Source of the DNA: Acidobacteriota bacterium | GTDB lineage: Bacteria > Acidobacteriota > Terriglobia > Terriglobales > Acidobacteriaceae | Direction of reading: 5' to 3' | NCBI GenBank assembly: GCA_021799405.1 | Contig: JAJZAL010000075.1 | Location: forward strand, 1 to 20,363 | Length of the DNA: 20,363 nucleotides | Shown: positions 1 to 6,928 of the stretch, piece by piece | Layout: the number at the start of each line of letters is the position of its first letter | Position numbering within the stretch: the stretch's first letter is position 1 | Made by a program: the position numbers and the translations under genes | The notes under the pieces: generated by a model | Told to the model about the DNA's origin: nothing | Database searches by the model: none | The model's input: the letters and a program-made list of their open reading frames with translations, nothing else

Positions 1-1058
1 ACCTCCAGATCGTAGGTCTTGGCCGACGAAAAGCCCGTATCGCCGGTGCACAGCAAGACCCGGCGGTAGGGCAGGCCCAGTGCCTCCAGAATCTCCTCGG
101 CATCGCGGGTCAGCTTCTCGTGCTCGGCGTCGGACTCCTCCGGCCGGGTGAACTTGACCAGCTCCACCTTCTGGAACTGGTGCTGCCGGATGATGCCGCG
201 TGTATCCTTGCCGGCGGCGCCGGCCTCGGCTCGGAAGCAGGGCGTATAGGCTGCAAGCGAGATCGGGAGCTTCGCGTCGTCCAGAATCTCATCGCGGTAA
301 AGATTGGTGACCGGCACTTCGGCGGTCGGAATCAGCCAGTGGTCGTTGTCCTTGTACTCGCCTTGCGAGGCGGCGTCAGCGTCGGCATCCGAGCAGCGGA
401 ACAGGTCCTCGGCAAACTTGGGCAATTGGCCGGTGCCGAAGAGGCTTCGGCTGTTGACCATGAAGGGCGGCAGCACCTCGGTGTAGCCGTGCCTGCGCGT
501 GTGCATGTCGAGCATGAAGCTGATGAGCGCCCGTTCCAGCCGAGCCCCCGCGCCCATGTAGACGGCAAAGCGCGCTCCGCTCAGCTTGGCCGCGCGCTCC
601 AGATCGAGAATCCCCAGCGCCTCGCCGAGTTCCCAGTGAGGTTTGGGCTCAAAGGCGTGTTCGTGCTTTTTGCCCCAGGTCTTTACGGTAACGTTATCGG
701 CTTCCGATGCGCCTGCGGGCACTTCGTTGCGGGGCAGGTTGGGAACGCGCGCCAGCGCCTGCCGCATCTGTTCGTCCAGAGTAGCGGCTCGCTTGTCCAG
801 TTCATCGAGCTTATCCTTCAGGGCGCGCGTCTCTTCCATCAGAGCCGTGGCATCCTGCCCGGCCCTCTTCAGCGCGCCGACCTGCTGGCTCAGCTCGTTG
901 CGGCGCGCCTTCAGTTGCTCGGACTGCGTGATGGCCTCGCGCCGGCTCTTGTCGAGAGAGTGAAAATCCCCCAGCAGCGCTCCGGGATCGGCCCCGCGCG
1001 CGCGCAGTTTTTCCTCTACCAATTCCAGGTTGCCCCGGACAAATCCCATGTCGAGCAT
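1..1058 (-). CDS. serS: Seryl-tRNA synthetase, 3' end cut by window edge
   Basis: Charges tRNA-Ser with serine in the cytoplasm (class II aminoacyl-tRNA synthetase). The frame runs from ATG at 1058 to the window edge without a stop and gives 352 residues of a protein usually about 420-430 long. Residues 1-105 are the charged helical tRNA-binding arm, starting MLDMGFVRGN as is usual for the family. Motif 1 lies near 171-201 (GARLERALISFMLDMHTRRH) and the TAEVPVTNLYRDE stretch near 245-257. Motif 2 is near 274-302, with FRAEAG, DTRGIIRQHQF and KVELVKF. The fragment ends in TGDTGFSSAKTYDLEV; motif 3 lies outside the window. The first ATG is chosen because it gives the conserved MLD start; GAGA sits very close to it, so the ATG at 1049 is a possible alternative. 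The gene lies 60 bp downstream of the haem-protein gene on the same strand, with no terminator between them. Confidence 0.95.
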   Translation of the reverse strand, partial: MLDMGFVRGNLELVEEKLRARGADPGALLGDFHSLDKSRREAITQSEQLKARRNELSQQVGALKRAGQDATALMEETRALKDKLDELDKRAATLDEQMRQALARVPNLPRNEVPAGASEADNVTVKTWGKKHEHAFEPKPHWELGEALGILDLERAAKLSGARFAVYMGAGARLERALISFMLDMHTRRHGYTEVLPPFMVNSRSLFGTGQLPKFAEDLFRCSDADADAASQGEYKDNDHWLIPTAEVPVTNLYRDEILDDAKLPISLAAYTPCFRAEAGAAGKDTRGIIRQHQFQKVELVKFTRPEESDAEHEKLTRDAEEILEALGLPYRRVLLCTGDTGFSSAKTYDLE

Positions 1059-1118
1059 TTCTCTAACAGTTTACCCGACCGGTCCGGTGCGCACTCCATT
1101 TCCGTCATCGCGGCGCAC

Positions 1119-1592
1119 TCAGCGTAGTTGCGCCGTGTTTGGTTCGGTGGGCAGGGCCTGTGCCCAGGCGCAGAATGCATCGATTTCCCCGGGCGTGGGC
1201 GCAGTGCCCGGATGCAGCGGCCGGTAGTACCACAGCGGCATCTTGCCCTCGCGCATGCTGCGGCAGGAGCTCAACAGCCGGATGCGGGCCATCTCTGGAC
1301 TGAGATTGTCCCAATTGGAAAAGTCGAGCATGGCGCGGCCCTGGCGAACGTCATTCTGCAAAAGCTGCGAGGTGGGCCAGACCATGCCGTACCAGGGAAT
1401 TTTGCCCTGAGTGGAATGACAGTTATAGCACGACCGCTGCAGCGTGTTCTGTATGTCCGGATCAGGCTGGTGAAGCGCGGCGAAGGTGGCGTTCGCACTC
1501 GGCGCGCTGAGGTTGTAGTCAGGCTGGCGGAACTGCATCACCACCAGAAACGCGACAACGAGAATTCCGACAATCCAGATGATCCTGCGCAT
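1119..1592 (-). CDS. Small membrane-anchored haem-binding (CxxCH) protein
   Basis: A 157-residue protein with one hydrophobic N-terminal segment (about residues 4-20), then a hydrophilic domain with a single c-type haem site, CYNCH (C55, C58, H59). It resembles the family annotated as haem-binding domain proteins: RSCYNCHSTQGKIPWYG near 53-69 and KMPLWYYRPLHPG in the C-terminal half. It is probably an inner-membrane-anchored periplasmic monohaem cytochrome passing electrons. Its ATG lies 2 bp after the stop of the upstream di-haem peroxidase gene. Its Shine-Dalgarno GGAGGGA (1601-1607, minus strand) lies inside the last codons of that gene, so the two are almost certainly translated as a coupled pair. 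An electron-transfer partnership with the peroxidase follows from context; no direct evidence in the sequence names the partner. Confidence 0.85.
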   Translation of the reverse strand: MRRIIWIVGILVVAFLVVMQFRQPDYNLSAPSANATFAALHQPDPDIQNTLQRSCYNCHSTQGKIPWYGMVWPTSQLLQNDVRQGRAMLDFSNWDNLSPEMARIRLLSSCRSMREGKMPLWYYRPLHPGTAPTPGEIDAFCAWAQALPTEPNTAQLR

Positions 1593-1594
1593 GG

Positions 1595-2881
1595 CTACTC
1601 TCCCTCCGTGGAAGTGGATTGCGTCTGGCGGTTGGCCTGTAGTTGCTGCCGGTGATGTATTGTTGCGGCTTTGGAAGGCGGTTCTGCGGAAGGAGGCTGA
1701 ATGTACTGCTCAGGGATATTTCCGGTCAGCGCGTGAAGGAAGCTCACAATTGAGCTCACTTCGTCACTGCTGAGTTTTTCTCCTGTCTGGTATTGCCCCA
1801 TGAGCCGCACGGCTTCATCGAGGGTCTTCACCTGGCCGTTGTGAAAATATGGGCCGGTTTCCGCCACATTGCGCAGGACCGGTACCTTGAAGTACATCCG
1901 GTCACGCGGCAGGCGGGTCACGTCATAGCGTCCGGGGTCCGACTTCTGGTCGGGCCAGTTGCGATATGCGCCCAGCTGCGCATAGGAGTTGCCGCCCATC
2001 GCCGTACCGGCATGGCAGGCAGCACAACCCGAGCGCAGGAAGACGCGCAGCCCCTCTTTTTCATGGTCAGAGAGGGCACTGGTGTTGCCTTCCAGGTACT
2101 CATCCCAGCGGCTGGGTGTTAAAAGCCCTTCCTCAAAGGTGGCAATGGCATCGGTTACGTTCTCCATGACGACCGGATCCTTGACGTCCGGATATGCCTG
2201 CCGGAATGCCTTGAGATAAGCGGGATTCGAATGAATGTACGCCAGCACTGCGCCGGGACCGGGCATGCCCATCTCCACCGGATTCATCATCGGTCCCGAG
2301 GCTTGCGCGGCCAGGGTAGCAGCGCGGCCATCCCAGAACTGGGCAAATTGAAGCCCCGCGTTGTAAACCGTGGGCGAGTTCCTGCCTCCAGGCATTTTGT
2401 TGTGCCCTTCCGAGACAGCCTTGCCCGGATCGACGCCATATTTTGCAAGCTGATGGCAGTCATTGCACGAGATGGAGTTATTTACCGAAAGGTGGGTGTC
2501 GTAATAAAGACGGCGCCCCAGATCGACACGCACGGCGGTGATCCCCACCGCGGGACCGTGCGCTGGCAGCGGTGAAAACATGAACAGTTGAGGCGGCGCG
2601 ATGTCGGCGCTTGGGTCCGGATTCAGGGAGACGCCGCGGCAACCAGCCAGGGCCGCAAACAGGCAGAGCAAAACCGGTAACGCTGGAAATGCCTGTCTCT
2701 GCTTCCGCGGAAACCAATTGCGGGACGCACGGCTCGCGCACAGCGGGAAGCTGGCGCATTTTTTCAGCACCATTCTTGAATGGCTCAAAAGCGCGTCCAG
2801 AAGCGCGTCAAGGATGTGCTGGGCGGATACTCTGAAACCCCGCTTGCGTATTGCAGCGAGAACAATCTTGAGGCTCGTCAT
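1595..2881 (-). CDS. Di-haem cytochrome c peroxidase / MauG-family lipoprotein
   Basis: A c-type cytochrome with two haem-attachment motifs, CNDCH (C139-H143) and CAACH (C286-H290). The family features FWDGRAATL near 182, FATFEEGLL-like ATFEEGLLTP near 257, and VPVLRNVAETGPYFHNG near 333-349 place it in the bacterial di-haem peroxidase/MauG group, which reduces hydrogen peroxide or oxidises a partner protein in the periplasm. A lipobox (LFAALAGC, Cys81) after a hydrophobic run suggests a lipoprotein anchor. I chose ATG 2881 because AGGAGG lies 10 nt upstream (2892-2897). The open frame extends to 2911, and ATG 2773 would give a more normal signal peptide (Cys at 45). With start 2881, an unusual 60-residue charged segment precedes the signal. 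The C-terminal 35 residues are polar and low in complexity. Whether it is a true peroxidase cannot be told from the sequence alone. Confidence 0.88.
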   Translation of the reverse strand: MTSLKIVLAAIRKRGFRVSAQHILDALLDALLSHSRMVLKKCASFPLCASRASRNWFPRKQRQAFPALPVLLCLFAALAGCRGVSLNPDPSADIAPPQLFMFSPLPAHGPAVGITAVRVDLGRRLYYDTHLSVNNSISCNDCHQLAKYGVDPGKAVSEGHNKMPGGRNSPTVYNAGLQFAQFWDGRAATLAAQASGPMMNPVEMGMPGPGAVLAYIHSNPAYLKAFRQAYPDVKDPVVMENVTDAIATFEEGLLTPSRWDEYLEGNTSALSDHEKEGLRVFLRSGCAACHAGTAMGGNSYAQLGAYRNWPDQKSDPGRYDVTRLPRDRMYFKVPVLRNVAETGPYFHNGQVKTLDEAVRLMGQYQTGEKLSSDEVSSIVSFLHALTGNIPEQYIQPPSAEPPSKAATIHHRQQLQANRQTQSTSTEGE

Positions 2882-3240
2882 ATGCTCCCTTCCTCCTGTC
2901 GTGCCGCGCATCCAACGTGCGGCGCCGGCTTTTCAGCGGCTCCACGACTCTCGCGCTTGTCTTGCCGCAACGGTGACAGCACTCCCGCGGCGGAAAATGC
3001 CGTCGGGCGGTTGAAGCGCCGAAGCACAAGAATCCAGTTCCGCTCAAAATTTGGATCCCGGTTTTTGGCGCATTTTGGGCCCATTCAGGAGATTATGTCT
3101 GTGATGGAGGACATAGGGGCTTGTAACAGGACCGCTTTCATGAGGATGGCGGCCTTTCGCAGGTATTGCGGCAGGGGACCGCGCCCGCCGAAGGGGCCAG
3201 GGGCGCGATCTCTAACTCTAAATTTAAGAAATCGTTGAGC
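2882..3240. other. Gene-free interval between ndh and the cytochrome pair
   Basis: About 360 bp with no convincing gene on either strand; the short frames crossing it have no family resemblance or ribosome site. It follows the stop of the NADH dehydrogenase gene and precedes the di-haem peroxidase gene on the same strand, so it should hold the promoter of the cytochrome pair. The stretch next to the ndh stop (3215-3240) is AT-rich, and there is another AT-rich patch near 3045-3100. I see no textbook -35/-10 pair and no hairpin with a T-tract that would end ndh transcription. Confidence 0.5.
2892..2897 (-). promoter_or_regulatory. Ribosome binding site AGGAGG deciding the peroxidase start
   Basis: AGGAGG on the minus strand, 10 nt before ATG 2881, with a second purine run (GGGAG) closer in. 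It is the only strong Shine-Dalgarno near any possible start of the di-haem peroxidase frame, and it supports the long N-terminus over ATG 2773, which has only a weak CAAGA in front. Confidence 0.55.
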
Positions 3241-4587
3241 TTAATCCTGTCTTGTGAGGGATTCCGAGCCAGGCTCCAGCTGTCTCTGCCCTTCGGCGGT
3301 CAGGTTCTGCCATCCCGGCAACTGCTGGTTGCCGGTGATGAGCCGCGCGCCGCGTGTGAACGTGAAGTAGTTCCAGATCCAGGCGACAAAGACGGAGAGC
3401 CGGCTGCGGAAACCGATCAGGAAGAAGATGTGTACCGTGAGCCAGGTAATCCACGCCGGGAAGCCGCTGATGTGTCCTTTGAACGGCCACGAGACCCGGG
3501 CCACGGCGTCCATGCGGCCGATGGTGGCCATGTCGCCCTTGTCGAAGTAGCGAAAGGCCGGGCGGGGCTTGCCGGACAAGTCTGCGGCCAGCGCTTTGGC
3601 CACGTAGTCGCCCATCTGCATGGCAGGCTGGGCAACGCCGGGAATCTGGCGGCCGTCCTGCTCCAGGTGGGCCAGGTCGCCAAGAACAAAGACCTCCGGC
3701 AGGCCGGGCGGATTGAGATGGTCGCTGACGTAGACGCAGCCGCGGCGGTCGAGCGGTGCGCCCAGCAGCTTGCCGAGTGGCGAAGCCTGGACGCCGGCAG
3801 CCCAAACCGTGACGGCGGCGTCGAGGCGGAGATCACCGTCATCGCTGTTCAGTTGCACCCAGCCGGGGCCGATGCCGGTGACGTGCCTGCCGGTCTGGAC
3901 CTCCACACCCAGCCTCTCCAGCGAGGCCTGAGCTTTGGCCGAGAGATCCGGAGGATATGCGCCAAGTATGCGCGGCGAGCCCTCCACCAAAAGCACCCGC
4001 GATTTGGCCGGATCAATGTGCCGGAAGTCGTGGCGCATATAAAGCTGGGCAATATCGCTGATGGCGCCAGCCAGTTCCACGCCAGTGGGCCCGCCGCCGA
4101 TTACCACGAAGTTCAGCGGCGCGTGCCAGCCATGCTCCACCATCTGCCGCTCGGCCAGTTCGAAGGCCAGCAGCACCCGGCGGCGAATCTCGATGGCGTC
4201 CTCAATGGTTTTGAGCCCGGGGGCGAACGTACTCCACTCATCTTTGCCAAAGTAGGAGTGCGTGGCCCCGGTGGCCAGCACCAGATACTCATAGTCGAGG
4301 CGGGCGCCGCTCGCCAGGGCGATTCGCCGCGCCGGGATATCGACTTCAACCACCTCATCCATCAGGACCTGGGTGTTTGCCTGATGGCGGAGAATATAAC
4401 GAATCGGCTGGGCAATATCCGCCGGGGAAAGCACCGCCAGCGCCACCTGGTAGAGGAGCGGCTGAAAGGTATGGTGGTTGCGCCTGTCAATTACAGTGAC
4501 GTCAACAGGCAACCCGGCAAGGCCTTTAGCCGCATGAATGCCGGCAAAGCCTCCACCCACGATGACTACACGGGGACGCGGGCTCAT
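3241..4587 (-). CDS. ndh: Type II NADH dehydrogenase (NAD(P)/FAD-dependent oxidoreductase)
   Basis: Non-proton-pumping NADH:quinone oxidoreductase on the cytoplasmic face of the inner membrane; 448 residues, a normal length. The FAD Rossmann motif GGGFAG is at residues 11-16 and the NADH Rossmann motif GGGPTGVELAG at 164-174. VFVLGDLA at 299-306 supplies the FAD-binding Asp (D304), and AQPAMQMG at 319-326 is the quinone-site motif of the family. A hydrophobic C-terminal segment (about 376-402, rich in W/F/I) should anchor it to the membrane. The start is ATG 4587: the purine-rich GGAGAAGG (4595-4602) precedes it, and MSPRPRVVIVGGG is the usual N-terminus. The same frame stays open to 5457, but that part is antisense to the TerC gene and is not protein. 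The gene is divergent from that TerC gene, with 165 bp between starts. Confidence 0.94.
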   Translation of the reverse strand: MSPRPRVVIVGGGFAGIHAAKGLAGLPVDVTVIDRRNHHTFQPLLYQVALAVLSPADIAQPIRYILRHQANTQVLMDEVVEVDIPARRIALASGARLDYEYLVLATGATHSYFGKDEWSTFAPGLKTIEDAIEIRRRVLLAFELAERQMVEHGWHAPLNFVVIGGGPTGVELAGAISDIAQLYMRHDFRHIDPAKSRVLLVEGSPRILGAYPPDLSAKAQASLERLGVEVQTGRHVTGIGPGWVQLNSDDGDLRLDAAVTVWAAGVQASPLGKLLGAPLDRRGCVYVSDHLNPPGLPEVFVLGDLAHLEQDGRQIPGVAQPAMQMGDYVAKALAADLSGKPRPAFRYFDKGDMATIGRMDAVARVSWPFKGHISGFPAWITWLTVHIFFLIGFRSRLSVFVAWIWNYFTFTRGARLITGNQQLPGWQNLTAEGQRQLEPGSESLTRQD

Positions 4588-4752
4588 CGCTACACCTTCT
4601 CCTTCTTCTCCCGACCTGATCGGATCCTTCACTCTGCGAGCCTCTTTCTCCGAGTTGCTCTCTGGGTTAAAGATGCGGGAGGGTGGGAAGAAGTGGCGGG
4701 CGGACAGTGAGTTTTCGATGGCGTTCCGCCGCGGTGCTGTAGCATCCATAGT
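4588..4752. promoter_or_regulatory. Divergent promoter region, ndh / TerC gene
   Basis: The 165 bp between two divergent starts must hold promoters for both genes unless one is leaderless. The left part contains the ndh ribosome site. On the TerC side the bases just before ATG 4753 (TCCATAGT) show no Shine-Dalgarno, so that gene may be leaderless or poorly initiated. I looked for a yybP-ykoY manganese riboswitch, which precedes many terC genes, and found nothing convincing; the space is also short for one. Confidence 0.4.
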
Positions 4753-5607
4753 ATGATCGCGGGCGCAAGTTGGCTCTGGTGGGCGGGTTTTCATGCGGCG
4801 GTTGTTTTTCTGCTTATGGTGGATTCGCTGCTTCCCGGCCGGCGCCACGAGACGCGGCATCCCCATGGTGTTGCGTGGCTCTGGACGGGGGTCCTGGCCG
4901 TGGCCGCGGCGGGTTTTGCCATCTGGATTGCTGTCGCGCATGGGCGCCAGCCGGCTCTGGAGTTCGTGGCTGGCTACACCATTGAGCTCTCGCTCAGCAT
5001 CGACAACCTGTTTGTCTTCCTGGTGATCTTTAGCGGCTTCCACATCAGCGAGCGCCGCCAGCACTATGCCTTGCTGTGGGGAGTGGCTGGCGCGGTTGTG
5101 CTGCGCGCCATTTTTATCGCCACCGGCGTGACCCTGATCCGCCGCTTCGAGTGGATTACCTGGGTCTTTGGCCTGATCCTGCTCTACGCGGCGTGGCGGC
5201 TGGTGCGCGGCGGATCGGCCCACGCGGCGATTCCGGGGTGGATTCGCCGCATGCAGCCGCCGGATGGTTCGCTGCTGCCGGTGATTCTGGCCGTCGAATT
5301 GACGGACGTGATGTTTGCGGTCGATTCCATCCCCGCCGTTCTGGCTGTCACCCGCAATCCCTTCGTGGCGTACACGTCGAACATCGCAGCCATTTTGGGG
5401 CTGCGCTCGCTCTACTTTGCGCTGGCTTCGCTGTTGGACCGCTTTCGCTACCTGCACTATGGCCTTGGAGTCCTACTGGCCTTTGTAGCGCTGAAGATGC
5501 TGACTGCGCACTGGATTGAGGTGCCGATTACGCTTTCGCTGGCAGTGATTGGCGCGATCCTGGGGGTGTGCGCGCTGGCGTCGTGGATGGTGGAAAACAG
5601 GGCATAG
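4753..5607 (+). CDS. TerC-family integral membrane protein
   Basis: A 284-residue protein with about seven to nine hydrophobic segments, in the TerC/Alx family. Members are linked to tellurite resistance, and several export manganese or help metal loading of exported proteins. The two signature acidic membrane motifs are present: ELSLSIDNLFVFL (residues 78-90) and VELTDVMFAVDSIPAVLAVT (181-200), followed by YTSNIAAILGLRSLYF. The buried Asp/Glu residues (E78, D84, E182, D185, D191) are the expected metal-pathway residues. ATG 4753 is the first start giving the N-terminal membrane helix; no ribosome site is visible. The gene is divergent from ndh and convergent with the radical SAM gene. A role in Mn2+ efflux is from family knowledge, not shown here. 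Confidence 0.94.
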   Translation: MIAGASWLWWAGFHAAVVFLLMVDSLLPGRRHETRHPHGVAWLWTGVLAVAAAGFAIWIAVAHGRQPALEFVAGYTIELSLSIDNLFVFLVIFSGFHISERRQHYALLWGVAGAVVLRAIFIATGVTLIRRFEWITWVFGLILLYAAWRLVRGGSAHAAIPGWIRRMQPPDGSLLPVILAVELTDVMFAVDSIPAVLAVTRNPFVAYTSNIAAILGLRSLYFALASLLDRFRYLHYGLGVLLAFVALKMLTAHWIEVPITLSLAVIGAILGVCALASWMVENRA

Positions 5608-5630
5608 GGATCATGGGTCAGAGATCAGGG

Positions 5631-5651
5631 CGGTCAATGACCGGAATTTTT
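5631..5651 (+). terminator. Weak intrinsic terminator after the TerC gene
   Basis: CGGTC-AAT-GACCG (5631-5643) can form a 5-bp stem with a tight 3-nt loop. GAA and a run of five T follow (5647-5651), 23 bp after the TerC stop. The stem is short and the loop small, so termination may be inefficient. It would protect the convergent radical SAM gene from read-through. Confidence 0.35.
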
Positions 5652-5759
5652 CGTTGTGACGCCTGGATTTTCCCCTTGCTCCTTCCTCGCCGCGTAACTT
5701 TTGCAGCGAGTCTGGTTGGCTTCTGTGCCGATTCTTTCGCTGGATCCCTGATCCCTGCC

Positions 5760-6809
5760 TCAGTCCATCGAAATCTGCACTAACTCCGGCTCAGGCTCCG
5801 ATCCTGCCCGTTCGCGCTCCCGCCAGGACGGCTGCGGAACACCCTGAAAGCGGGCCATGGCATTTCCGATGCGCATTGAACTGCGCAGCAGGTGCTTTCC
5901 CTTCAGCGGACCAGCAAGCCGCATCTCGCTGATCCAGTGGGACACGGCGCTGGCTGAACAGCCGCACTGCGAGCAATCCGGATTGCCGCCAAAGACGCAG
6001 GGTTCGACGCGCGTGCGCAAATCGGCGGAGTAATTCTTCGAAAGCCGCGAAAACGTGCACTGCTTCGGCGATTCGGGTGGATGCAGCAGCGCGTTTACGT
6101 AACCTTCCGCAGTGAGCAGCTTGGGATAGAGATGGTAGAGGCGGGGTAGTTCGCGGGCGATAAACGCGCGTTGCTCCGGGTTCAGCCGCTCGGCGCTTTC
6201 CTCGCCACGCTGCGGCGAGTACAGGCTGACCCAGATGTTGTGAACCTCTTCGCGCTCGTTCCAGAAACGCGCATACTCCTCGAGGTAATCCGGGCGTCCG
6301 AGCATCTGCGCGGTGATCGTCCAGTGAATGTTCACCTTGCGCCCGGCTATGTTGGAAAGGATGCGCTCGTAGGTGGCGGGATGACGGCGCACATTGTGGT
6401 GTTCAGGCAGACCGTCGACCGAGACGGCCAGGACAAAGTGGGGCAGATTCATCCACTCGGCGGGGATGGCAATGACGCCGCTGGTGACGACCATGGTGAA
6501 GATGCTGCGGCTGGCCAGCTCAGGCAGGATCCGGCTCAGTTCGCGATGCCGCACCATCGGCTCGCCGCCGACCAGCGAGATATGTAGTGGCTTGTGACGG
6601 TCGGCCAGGCCCAGAACACCCGCGACCAGCTCGTCACCGCGCTTGTCGCTTAACTCTCGCAGAGTTACCTCACCACCCAGGTGGTTCGACCCATACGCGT
6701 AGCAACCTGGGCAGTGGAGGGGGCACTCGCGTGTGATCTCGATCGACAGAATTGGAGTATGGCCTCTCAGAACCTTACCCCAGGACTCGAGAATACCAGG
6801 GATTCGCAA
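5760..6809 (-). CDS. Radical SAM protein with C-terminal cysteine cluster, function unknown
   Basis: A 349-residue radical SAM enzyme. The 4Fe-4S/SAM motif CPLHCPGC places cysteines at 29, 33 and 36, and the SAM-contact GGEP is at 81-84, followed by VVTSG near 107 and LAVSVDGL near 127-134. Five cysteines near the C-terminus (251, 271, 279, 282, 284; the last three in CSQCGC) look like a SPASM/twitch-type auxiliary cluster, which is common in enzymes that modify peptides or cofactors. The start codon is TTG 6809, chosen because a strong GAGGTGA Shine-Dalgarno lies immediately upstream (6813-6819). No precursor peptide gene was found next to it. It lies 119 bp downstream of nadB on the same strand and converges with the TerC gene. 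The substrate cannot be named: HpnH-like, MoaA-like and peptide-modifying roles are not distinguishable here. Confidence 0.9.
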   Translation of the reverse strand: MRIPGILESWGKVLRGHTPILSIEITRECPLHCPGCYAYGSNHLGGEVTLRELSDKRGDELVAGVLGLADRHKPLHISLVGGEPMVRHRELSRILPELASRSIFTMVVTSGVIAIPAEWMNLPHFVLAVSVDGLPEHHNVRRHPATYERILSNIAGRKVNIHWTITAQMLGRPDYLEEYARFWNEREEVHNIWVSLYSPQRGEESAERLNPEQRAFIARELPRLYHLYPKLLTAEGYVNALLHPPESPKQCTFSRLSKNYSADLRTRVEPCVFGGNPDCSQCGCSASAVSHWISEMRLAGPLKGKHLLRSSMRIGNAMARFQGVPQPSWRERERAGSEPEPELVQISMD

Positions 6810-6812
6810 CCG

Positions 6813-6819
6813 TCACCTC
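6813..6819 (-). promoter_or_regulatory. Shine-Dalgarno GAGGTGA for a TTG start
   Basis: On the minus strand GAGGTGA sits 3 nt before TTG 6809. The Met-type start at TTG gives MRIPGILESWGKVL, which runs directly into the radical SAM domain. The next internal Met is far inside the domain, so this site decides the start. Confidence 0.6.
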
Positions 6820-6928
6820 ACGGGGAATGATGAGAAAAATGAGCTTCATCTCCCGCCTGAATTACTTGGACGTGCTAGAAGGCGATAAGGATGTGTGGGG
6901 ATTGGGGTTCTATGGTGCAAGCCGCTCT

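Noticed and set aside
120..1127. A 335-codon plus-strand frame opposite serS.
   Set aside because: SerS motifs on the minus strand explain the region; the plus frame is its shadow.
3166..4710. A 514-codon plus-strand frame opposite ndh.
   Set aside because: It is the antisense shadow of ndh; its composition does not resemble any protein family.
4588..5457. A 290-codon upstream extension of the ndh frame (738 codons in total).
   Set aside because: It is antisense to the well-supported TerC gene, has low-complexity charged composition, and the ndh protein starts naturally at ATG 4587 behind a ribosome site.
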